Below the pieces are notes generated by a model. It was not told the DNA's origin and ran no database searches. It saw nothing but the letters and a program-made list of their open reading frames with translations. Position numbers and translations under genes: made by a program. From assembly GCA_026989715.1 (NCBI GenBank), contig JALSIU010000037.1, forward strand, positions 1 to 5,995: a DNA stretch of 5,995 bases, in the 5' to 3' direction. Of the stretch, positions 1-5,610 are shown piece after piece (positions within the stretch are counted from its first letter, which is position 1; every line of letters starts with the position of its first letter). Source of the DNA: Methylomonas sp. GTDB taxonomy: Bacteria > Pseudomonadota > Gammaproteobacteria > Methylococcales > Methylomonadaceae.

Positions 1-898
1 CATAAGGGCCAATATATTCAGGTCGCGTAACGGCATACAAACCGATAACCGGTGTTGCCATTGCATTGGCAAGGTGTAAAGGGCCGGTATCCGGTGCAAT
101 GACTAATTGCGCTTGTTTAAGAATGGCGGCCAGTTGTGTCAGTGTGGTTTTGCCTATTAAGTTGAGGCAAGGGCGGTGGGTGTGCTGTTGAATGTATTGC
201 CCAAATTCAACTTCGGCAGTGCCGGGGCCGCCGGTTAGTACGATATGCTTTGCAGGGTATTGTTGCTGTAATTGATTAATCAGTGCAATATAGTTTTGTT
301 GTGTCCATGTTTTTTCGGGCGTGGAAGCCATCGGATTAATCGCAATCCATTCTGTATGGGCTTGCAGTTGCTCGCTTGCCCACACAAACTCTTTAGCATT
401 CAGTGGTAGCATAAGGTCGGCCGGGCTTATGTTTTGTATCATCTCAAGCCCTGCAAATTTCTGTGCTAGAGCAAAAAACAGCTCTACTTGATGTAAATGG
501 CTGGGCAGAGCGTAAGCTGTATCAGTAAAAAAGTGATGGCCTTCACGTGTATAAGGCACACCAAAACCGGTTTTGTGTGTCGCCGGTAACAGTGCCATGA
601 CTAAATTACTCACTAAACTGGTTTGAAAGCTAATTAACTGACCACAATGGCTATTGCGCCATTGTTGTCTAAACTGCCAATAAGCACTAATGGATTTGGG
701 TTTATCAATCGGGACGACATTGACTTCTGTTAATTCTGCTAACAGATTAGCAATAGGTCGGTCGATTAACCAATCAATTTGTGTTTCGGGAAAGTGCTTT
801 TTTAATAGACGCACGGCCGGTAAGAGCATTAACACATCGCCTATGGCTGACAGTCGGATAATAGTGATTTTATCGGGTGGATGAGCGATATTGAGCAT
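1..898 (-). CDS. Family 9 glycosyltransferase (LPS heptosyltransferase-like), C-terminus cut by window edge
   Basis: Reading the minus strand from the ATG at 898-896 gives 299 uninterrupted codons to the window edge. The family is usually about 320-350 residues, so only the last few tens are missing. The N-terminal Rossmann half has IIRLSAIGDVLMLLPAVR (residues 13-30). This is the GT9 glycine/aspartate loop, and D21 sits where the family's catalytic base lies. It is followed by FPETQIDWLID. The C-terminal half has NPMASTPEKTW (K in the phosphate-binding position), a VLTGGPG loop, and APDTGPLHLANAMATPVIGL with the sugar-nucleotide-binding D-T-G-x-x-H signature. GT9 enzymes transfer heptose (or another sugar) from an ADP-sugar to the LPS inner core at the cytoplasmic face of the inner membrane. 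Whether this is WaaC, WaaF, WaaQ or another member cannot be settled, so no symbol is given. No clear Shine-Dalgarno precedes the start. recC lies 70 bp upstream on the same strand. Family assignment is firm; acceptor and sugar are inference. Confidence 0.9.
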   Translation of the reverse strand, partial: MLNIAHPPDKITIIRLSAIGDVLMLLPAVRLLKKHFPETQIDWLIDRPIANLLAELTEVNVVPIDKPKSISAYWQFRQQWRNSHCGQLISFQTSLVSNLVMALLPATHKTGFGVPYTREGHHFFTDTAYALPSHLHQVELFFALAQKFAGLEMIQNISPADLMLPLNAKEFVWASEQLQAHTEWIAINPMASTPEKTWTQQNYIALINQLQQQYPAKHIVLTGGPGTAEVEFGQYIQQHTHRPCLNLIGKTTLTQLAAILKQAQLVIAPDTGPLHLANAMATPVIGLYAVTRPEYIGPY

Positions 899-912
899 GC
901 TTTGTTTGCGGC

Positions 913-918
913 ATTATA
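913..918 (-). promoter_or_regulatory. Perfect -10 box, possible promoter of the glycosyltransferase gene
   Basis: On the minus strand this reads TATAAT, the sigma-70 -10 consensus, between the recC stop and the glycosyltransferase ATG. The matching -35 region at 17-bp spacing (936-941, GTGCTA) fits the consensus poorly. Transcription from here would leave a leader of only about 8 bases, consistent with the missing Shine-Dalgarno. It may be a chance AT-rich match. Confidence 0.3.
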
Positions 919-968
919 AAAGTAGTAGCTGATTTTAGCACTCTAATAAGGTGCTGCAAAAAATTTGT

Positions 969-3900
969 TTAGTGCTGATGTACCGCTTGCCAAACAGGTA
1001 ATAGCAACTGTTGGCAATATGCTTCAAACTTGGCATCTAATAAATCTTCCGGCGATGCTAAATTTTGATACAACAACCGCAATTCCGGTTCATAGCTTTT
1101 TGCTAATGCCTCACTCAGTGCTGTTTTTGCTTTTAATAAGGCAGGGTCTTTGGCGCGGCTACGCGGCGAGTTTAATAACTGTTGTTGTTTGATATAAACA
1201 AAAGCGGCTTCGGTAAAAAAAGCATCCGGCTGTTGTTGTCCTGTCAGATAATATTGCAGGAAATGCTCTAATTCATCACCCTGAATATGGGTAGGTAAAA
1301 AACTGATGAAGTCATCTTGCGTGATTAAATGTGTTGTTTGTGGCTGGAGGCGGTTAATGATTAAATGATGCAGCCATGCAAGCATAAAATCTTTCCCTTT
1401 CATCGGTGAGTAGCGATAAAACAAGCTGCCGTTTTGATGTAAATTGGCTAAGCTGCCGATGAGCCGGTGTGTGCCAATTGTCATATCAATAGCCAGTGGG
1501 GGAAGGGAGCTGCCGACGTTTTTAGCGGCAATTTTATCAGCAAATTGCTCGATATCATGCTCTAAATCATGAAAGATAATACCGCCTAATGCACCTGCGA
1601 CCCAGCGGCCTTGGGCTTTGAGTTTGGCTAATGATAAATTGCTATCTTGTAATTTTGCAGCAACCCATTGCTGCTTAATTAAATAAGCATCCAAGCCTTC
1701 CAGGCTGAAGATTTCTCGCTCCGGTGCATCACTTTCGATTTGGCTCAGGCGTAGGCTTAGTGTATTTTGCAGGAAATATTTTTGTGGGTGACGATAAAAA
1801 GCAAACAGTTCGCTTAGTTCTATTATATTGCGCGCTTCACTGGTCACAGTTCCTTGCCACCAGGGGCTTGGTTCGATTTGTTGCTGATGTAGTGCGCAAG
1901 CGGTTGCATAATCGGTTTGGCTATAACTGATAAGTTCGCTATCGCCTTTAAAATAAACGGAACTAAAACTTTGTAAGGGGTGTTGTGTTACGAGGTCGGT
2001 TAGTTGATAGTGCGAGTGTAGGATGTCTAGGAGTTCATGCAAAATGACCGAAGCAGGGATAGCGGTGTTTTCGGTGATGGATTGGCCAATATAGGTGATA
2101 ATCAATTGTTGGCGCACCGATAACAGAATTTCTAAAAATTGATACCGATCATCGGCACGGCGTGAGCGGTCGCCGGGTTTAAAATCATTGCCTAATAAGT
2201 CAAAGGTTAAGTGTTGGTCGATATGTGGAAATTCACCTTCATTCATCCCTAATAAGGCAATGACTTTAAAGGGAATGGAGCGCATAGGCAGCATGGAACA
2301 AAAGGTTAATTGGCCGCGTAAAAAACCATTGGCGGATTTACTTTCTTCTACGCGGCCTTCCAGCCAAGATAAAATAACGGCTAAAGCAACGGGTTGTTGA
2401 TGAAGGCCGGCTAATTCGGCACTTAGCTCTTGCAATATTTCGGTGATTTCACGCTTTTCGGCTTGTTGATTGGCATCTAATGTATCGGCCGGAAATAATA
2501 AATCCAGAAAATGGATTAAACGTGTTGCCCAGTTTTGCAGCGTATGCGGCTTGGCCAATTCGCGGCTTGCATTAAATAATAATTGCAAAAAATCATATAA
2601 GCCACCTAATGCTTGTGCAGAAGTGCCTTCTATTTCTATATAAGGCAAGGTTTCGGCAATAAACTCGGCATCTGAGCCGACGGCATAGCCCATTAAGAGC
2701 CGTTCTAAACCGGCCAGCCATGTGTTTTCAGGTGATTCCGGTAATTGGAGTTGCTGTTTATGCTGTGCTGATTGTCCCCAGCGGATATTGGTTGTCGCCA
2801 CCCAATGGTCGATAAGCTCAACATCGCTGGCGTTTAAGCCAAAACAGCGATAAACGGCTTCTTGTTTTAATAAATCCATTACTTCTTGCCAACCAAAACG
2901 CCCCTGAGTAATACGCAGCAAGCGCAAAAATGCATCTAGTGAACTATTGGTACTGCGTAAGCTGCGGTCGGCAATTGCGTGTTGAATATCGGCAAAGACC
3001 GCACTAATAAAAGGCGCGTATTGTTGAATATCAGGAGCCATAATGACAATATCGCGCAATTCAATCGTGGGGTCTGTTTCTAGTGCATGTAAAATCTGGT
3101 TTTTTAAGACTTCAATCTCACGTAGGCGAGAATGACAGGAATGAATGCTGATGGAATGATCGTTTTGTAGCGGTGCGGCTTCGGTTAAATTATTAAGAAT
3201 GTCATTTTGCAATTGTTGCAGGTTGCTGAGTTGTTCGGCTTCATTAAGAGCAAAACTATCTAATTCAATTTCAAAAGCTCGGTCAAGCAACATTTGTTGG
3301 TACTCACGGCCTTGCTGGCCAAGGCTGGCCAACAGCGGATGGCCATTGTCAAATGCCTCTAAATCGGCTTGTTTTCTAGCAACAATATCAGCCCAAAAAG
3401 CTTGGGCAGGGTTAAGCAGATATAAATGCACATCAGTATGCCGGGCTAAGCCTTGTAGGAATTCCATAAATAGTGGCGGCATGGTATTGAGGCCAAAAAT
3501 GGAAATGCGCTCGGGCAATTGCGCACTTAAAGCCTGTTCGTCTAATTGATTAAATAATTCAATGCTTTGCATCCATAAAGCACCGCGATGCTGAGTGCCT
3601 ATTTGTGCGGTCAGCTTTTTCCATAAGGCTTGTTGCCATTTTTCGGATGGGTTGTTGCTCTGTAATTTACCAACTTGCCAATTATCAAGCATTGTTGGGC
3701 GCATCATTTGGTATTGGTCAAAAATCTGCGCTAAATGCGTGGCTAATTGGAAGCGTTTTAAGTCTATGTTGGTGCCGCTAAGGTATTGACGCAGTGGCGC
3801 AAATACCGGTGCATCCAATTCGCGCAATAATAGTTCAAAACGCCACACCATTAATTCACGCTCAAAGCCCTTTGCCTGCAATGTTTGTTGTACATCCTGC

Positions 3901-4118
3901 GCCATTTGCGTGAAAAATTTACCCGGAAATAAAAATTCAAAATTGGCAAATACTTGCAGGCGTTGTGCCAGCTGTTGAGAGAGCCAACGCTCCATGCCTT
4001 GGCTTTGGATTAAGAAAACTTCTTTGCAAAATGGAGAGGATAGCGGTGCTGTTTTAATAATCGTTGCAAGATGCTCAAGGAGGTGTTCGGTTTTATTGGA
4101 GCTGTGTAGGATGAACAT
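969..4118 (-). CDS. recC: RecC, exodeoxyribonuclease V gamma subunit (RecBCD Chi-recognition subunit)
   Basis: This encodes a 1049-residue RecC; E. coli RecC has 1122. RecC scaffolds RecBCD, the helicase-nuclease for double-strand break repair and foreign-DNA degradation, splits the duplex with its pin, and scans the 3' strand for Chi. The N-terminus matches E. coli almost position for position: HSSN near residue 5, IQSQGMERWL at 37-46, FDQY at 133-136 followed by RP at 140-141. The middle has IHSCHSRLREIEVLKNQIL and DIVIMAPDIQQYAPFISAVF. The hallmark block (about residues 607-697) has LPMRSIPFKVIALLGMNEG then PGDRSRRADDRYQFLEILL. The C-terminus ends LLLPVWQAVHQH, like E. coli's LLPLF tail. 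The frame stays open 23 codons upstream to an ATG at 4187, but starting at 4118 puts Q38, G41, W45 and P65 at E. coli numbering, so 4118 is chosen. Neither start has a good ribosome-binding site. No frameshift is seen. recB and recD are not adjacent. The hvfA-like gene is divergent. Confidence 0.95.
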   Translation of the reverse strand: MFILHSSNKTEHLLEHLATIIKTAPLSSPFCKEVFLIQSQGMERWLSQQLAQRLQVFANFEFLFPGKFFTQMAQDVQQTLQAKGFERELMVWRFELLLRELDAPVFAPLRQYLSGTNIDLKRFQLATHLAQIFDQYQMMRPTMLDNWQVGKLQSNNPSEKWQQALWKKLTAQIGTQHRGALWMQSIELFNQLDEQALSAQLPERISIFGLNTMPPLFMEFLQGLARHTDVHLYLLNPAQAFWADIVARKQADLEAFDNGHPLLASLGQQGREYQQMLLDRAFEIELDSFALNEAEQLSNLQQLQNDILNNLTEAAPLQNDHSISIHSCHSRLREIEVLKNQILHALETDPTIELRDIVIMAPDIQQYAPFISAVFADIQHAIADRSLRSTNSSLDAFLRLLRITQGRFGWQEVMDLLKQEAVYRCFGLNASDVELIDHWVATTNIRWGQSAQHKQQLQLPESPENTWLAGLERLLMGYAVGSDAEFIAETLPYIEIEGTSAQALGGLYDFLQLLFNASRELAKPHTLQNWATRLIHFLDLLFPADTLDANQQAEKREITEILQELSAELAGLHQQPVALAVILSWLEGRVEESKSANGFLRGQLTFCSMLPMRSIPFKVIALLGMNEGEFPHIDQHLTFDLLGNDFKPGDRSRRADDRYQFLEILLSVRQQLIITYIGQSITENTAIPASVILHELLDILHSHYQLTDLVTQHPLQSFSSVYFKGDSELISYSQTDYATACALHQQQIEPSPWWQGTVTSEARNIIELSELFAFYRHPQKYFLQNTLSLRLSQIESDAPEREIFSLEGLDAYLIKQQWVAAKLQDSNLSLAKLKAQGRWVAGALGGIIFHDLEHDIEQFADKIAAKNVGSSLPPLAIDMTIGTHRLIGSLANLHQNGSLFYRYSPMKGKDFMLAWLHHLIINRLQPQTTHLITQDDFISFLPTHIQGDELEHFLQYYLTGQQQPDAFFTEAAFVYIKQQQLLNSPRSRAKDPALLKAKTALSEALAKSYEPELRLLYQNLASPEDLLDAKFEAYCQQLLLPVWQAVHQH

Positions 4119-4177
4119 GGGGTTTATGATGGTAGTGGTTGGATTATGATTGGCTTTGCATCTCGCATTTATGAGTA

Positions 4178-4204
4178 GCGATACCATGATTGTAAGAGTA
4201 TCGC
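4178..4204. repeat. 7-bp inverted repeat in the recC upstream region
   Basis: GCGATAC at 4178-4184 and GTATCGC at 4198-4204 are perfect inverted copies separated by 13 bases. They lie about 60 bp upstream of the preferred recC start, in the divergent spacer. A second, weaker dyad follows at once: GCGTG at 4203-4207 and CACGC at 4218-4222, with a 10-base loop. Neither has a T-run, so they do not look like terminators. An operator is possible but nothing else supports it. Confidence 0.35.
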
Positions 4205-4318
4205 GTGCAAAATGCTACACGCTCGCAAATATTAATTGCTTAGTTTTTAGTTGGTTATTTAATCGCGCCAATATGTCATAATGTTTGCGGTAAAGCTTGC
4301 ATATTGAGTTTAATTTGT

Positions 4319-4344
4319 GTAAAAGTGTGGGCTATATTAACGAA
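4319..4344 (+). promoter_or_regulatory. Possible ECF-sigma-type promoter of the hvfA-like gene
   Basis: GTAAAA at 4319-4324 and CGAA at 4341-4344 are exactly 16 bases apart. As I recall, Caulobacter SigF, the ECF factor controlling bufferin-type genes there, uses GTAACC-N16-CGAA; the -35 match here is 4 of 6 and the -10 match is full. Transcription would begin near 4350 and give a leader of about 35 bases. A competing sigma-70 reading has TATATT at 4333-4338, but no good -35 box at proper spacing. This is a single by-eye match. Confidence 0.3.
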
Positions 4345-4372
4345 TAATAATAAATAAAAACACGCAATACTT

Positions 4373-4380
4373 TAAGGGGA
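4373..4380 (+). promoter_or_regulatory. Ribosome-binding site of the hvfA-like gene
   Basis: AAGGGGA ends 5 bases before the ATG at 4386, the best Shine-Dalgarno in the window. It decides the start. The ATG at 4381 is out of frame and touches the site. Confidence 0.75.
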
Positions 4381-4385
4381 ATGCA

Positions 4386-5150
4386 ATGAAAAATACGACT
4401 AAAACTTTAACAACTATTGGTACGGCTGTTGCGGCTTCATTTTCGGCTACGGCAGTAAATGCAGAAAGTAATCCTTTTGCCATGCAGGATTTGAATAGTG
4501 GCTATATGCAACTTGCACAATCTGATAAAGCCGGTGAAATGAAGTGCGGCTCTAAAATGACAAAAAAGAAGGATGCGGCTTGTGGTGAAGGCCGGTGTGG
4601 TAGCATGATGGAAAATGGTAAGATGAAAAAGGGCTTGGAACAAGCTTGCGGTGCTATGATGAAAGGCAAGGAAGGCGCGTGCGGTGATTTGAAAGCCAAA
4701 TCTAGCATCACTAAAAACTCAAATTATTCTGTCAGTAAATCAGGCTGGGGCAAAAAAAATGCGTCAGAAGGTAAATGTGGCGAAGGCAAGTGCGGTAGCA
4801 TGATGGAAAATGGCAAAATGAAAAAAGGTATGGAAAATGCCTGTGGTGCCATGATGAAAGGCAAGGAAGGTGCGTGTGGGGATATGCAGGCAGATAAACC
4901 AACATCAGGCAAAATGGATATGAAAGGCATGCAAGGCATGTGTGGCGGCATGATGGAAAATGGCAAAATGAAAAAAGGTATGGAAAGCATGTGTGGCGCG
5001 ATGATGAAAGGTAAGGAAGGCGCGTGTGGCATGGGGATGATGGGAGGTATGAAAGGAATGGAGGGTATGAAAGGGGGTATGGGCAATATGAAAGGCGGTG
5101 AAGCAAGTTGTGGTGCAATGGTGACACCTGAACAAGCGGCCGGCAAATAA
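4386..5150 (+). CDS. HvfA-like secreted Cys/Met-rich repeat protein, putative RiPP metallophore (bufferin-type) precursor
   Basis: A 254-residue protein. Residues 1-26 form a signal peptide (basic start, Ala/Thr-rich core, V-N-A before the predicted cut after A26), followed by SNPFAMQDLNSGYMQLA, the NPF...DL..GYM segment typical of HvfA-family precursors. The rest is low complexity: 13 cysteines, each followed by glycine, and 37 methionines. There are exact EGKCG motifs at 128-132 and 133-137, an EGRCG variant at 68-72 and EGACG at 96, 161 and 211. Three 33-residue units (68-100, 133-165, 183-215) share MMENGKMKKG and AMMKGKEGACG cores. In characterised HvfA/bufferin systems, a DUF692 (MNIO) enzyme converts EGKCG-type cysteines into oxazolone/thioamide or thiooxazole groups that bind copper, and the peptide is exported to the periplasm. 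Here no MNIO, DUF2063 or DoxX-like gene adjoins it, and a hairpin ends the unit, so modification would need a distant enzyme. Unmodified, it could still be a thiol/methionine metal binder. Family resemblance is strong; modification and copper binding are inference. Confidence 0.85.
   Translation: MKNTTKTLTTIGTAVAASFSATAVNAESNPFAMQDLNSGYMQLAQSDKAGEMKCGSKMTKKKDAACGEGRCGSMMENGKMKKGLEQACGAMMKGKEGACGDLKAKSSITKNSNYSVSKSGWGKKNASEGKCGEGKCGSMMENGKMKKGMENACGAMMKGKEGACGDMQADKPTSGKMDMKGMQGMCGGMMENGKMKKGMESMCGAMMKGKEGACGMGMMGGMKGMEGMKGGMGNMKGGEASCGAMVTPEQAAGK
4587..4685 (+). repeat. HvfA-like repeat unit 1 (residues 68-100)
   Basis: First of three 33-residue units. Cysteines at 71, 88 and 99 give spacings of 17 and 11. 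It differs from unit 2 at R70, L84 and Q86. A 32-residue Ser/Lys/Asn-rich linker (101-132) separates it from unit 2; the linker ends in an extra EGKCG. Confidence 0.85.
4782..4880 (+). repeat. HvfA-like repeat unit 2 (residues 133-165)
   Basis: Second unit, with cysteines at 136, 153 and 164 at the same 17/11 spacing. It begins with the canonical EGKCG, directly after another EGKCG at 128-132. The DNA is also highly similar to units 1 and 3, consistent with tandem duplication. Confidence 0.85.
4932..5030 (+). repeat. HvfA-like repeat unit 3 (residues 183-215)
   Basis: Third unit, with cysteines at 186, 203 and 214, again 17/11. The leading motif has drifted to QGMCG, and extra methionines appear (M185, M202). 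It runs into a Gly/Met-rich tail (216-238) made of short GMKGM-type repeats. Confidence 0.8.
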
Positions 5151-5163
5151 TAGCGGTTTAAAA

Positions 5164-5196
5164 ATGACTCCCCTGCAATGATTGAAGGGGAGTCAT
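5164..5196 (+). terminator. Perfect 11-bp hairpin after the hvfA-like gene, probable terminator
   Basis: ATGACTCCCCT at 5164-5174 pairs perfectly with AGGGGAGTCAT at 5186-5196, starting 13 bases after the stop codon. The 11-base loop can pair further (CAAT with ATTG around one G), which makes a long, strong stem. There is no T-run on the plus side; AATATAATG follows. On the minus strand the stem is followed by TTTTAAA. It may be a transcript-stabilising 3' hairpin rather than a classic intrinsic terminator. Confidence 0.6.
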
Positions 5197-5241
5197 AATA
5201 TAATGTGTTTCTTATTGTTAGCACATCATCTTGGGTTATAG

Positions 5242-5310
5242 AATGATTGGGTTTAGTTTAATTTAGATTCTGCCTGTGGTTATTTCTAAATGATTGGACA
5301 GTTTAGTTGA
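5242..5310 (+). repeat. Imperfect direct repeat upstream of the antitoxin, possible operator
   Basis: The block AATGATTGG-GTTTAGTTTA at 5242-5260 recurs at 5289-5310 as AATGATTGG-ACA-GTTTAGTTGA, with a 3-base insertion and one substitution. The starts are 47 bp apart and the second copy ends 30 bp before the antitoxin ATG. Ribbon-helix-helix antitoxins commonly bind repeated sites in their own promoter. A TGGACA (5 of 6 to the -35 consensus) lies inside the second copy at 5295-5300, but no good -10 follows it. Confidence 0.45.
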
Positions 5311-5340
5311 TGTTATTAATAGATTGTAAATTAAGGTGCC

Positions 5341-5610
5341 ATGAAAAATACTAGGCAGGTCGAGCACGAAAAAATCAGAACCACATTATATCTGACTCCA
5401 GAAAATAAGCAGGGGCTGGATCGCATACCTCGTGGTCAAAAAACGGCGTTGATGAATAGAGCGATTGCCGGCGCACTGAAAGAGCTGGAAAAAAAAGAGA
5501 ATGCCAAACAGTTTGTCGATATGATTGCTGGGGTTACCCCCGTGCCCACACCGCTCTCATCAGAAGAAATGATTCGGCAACTTAGAGCAGGCAAAGAAAC
5601 TGATGCATAA
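5341..5610 (+). CDS. Ribbon-helix-helix antitoxin of a VapBC-type toxin-antitoxin pair
   Basis: An 89-residue protein of VapB/CopG-like layout. A short basic lead is followed by a beta strand (KIRTTLYLT, residues 11-19), a first helix near 20-28, a turn with RGQ (31-33) and a second helix (about 34-53, KTALMNRAIAGALKELEKKE). Together these match the DNA-binding ribbon-helix-helix fold, which works as a dimer. The tail (54-89), with a Pro-rich turn (VTPVPTPLSSEEM), is where antitoxins of this kind wrap the toxin. It should neutralise the PIN RNase encoded next and repress the pair's promoter. The start at 5341 has AAGGTG at 5333-5338 just upstream. Its stop overlaps the toxin start by 8 bases, which implies translational coupling. 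The exact family is not recognised; the role rests on the fold and the partner. Confidence 0.8.
   Translation: MKNTRQVEHEKIRTTLYLTPENKQGLDRIPRGQKTALMNRAIAGALKELEKKENAKQFVDMIAGVTPVPTPLSSEEMIRQLRAGKETDA

Noticed and set aside
937..955. Hairpin AGCAC/GTGCT after recC as a terminator
   Set aside because: Only 5 bp with a 9-base loop, followed on the minus strand by A's rather than T's.
3199..3549. Plus-strand open frame of 116 codons inside recC
   Set aside because: Antisense to a well-conserved stretch of recC, no ribosome-binding site, and a Cys/Ser-rich sequence typical of a shadow frame.
4119..4187. 23-codon N-terminal extension of recC starting at the ATG at 4187
   Set aside because: Residues from the 4118 start match E. 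coli RecC numbering without gaps; the extension matches nothing in the family and has no better ribosome-binding site.
4587..5030. Repeats in 4587-5030 as a CRISPR or satellite array
   Set aside because: The repeats are in frame, encode conserved protein units, and have linkers of unequal length.
5199..5204. TATAAT after the hairpin as the toxin-antitoxin promoter
   Set aside because: A perfect -10 hexamer, but it sits in an AT-rich run with no acceptable -35 at 16-18 bp and is 136 bp from the antitoxin start.
4724..5224. Long minus-strand open frames opposite the hvfA-like gene (166 and 131 residues)
   Set aside because: They are Pro/His/Ser-rich shadows of a low-complexity repeat gene whose Met/Lys/Gly codons rarely give stops on the other strand. 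They have no ribosome-binding site and no recognisable domain.
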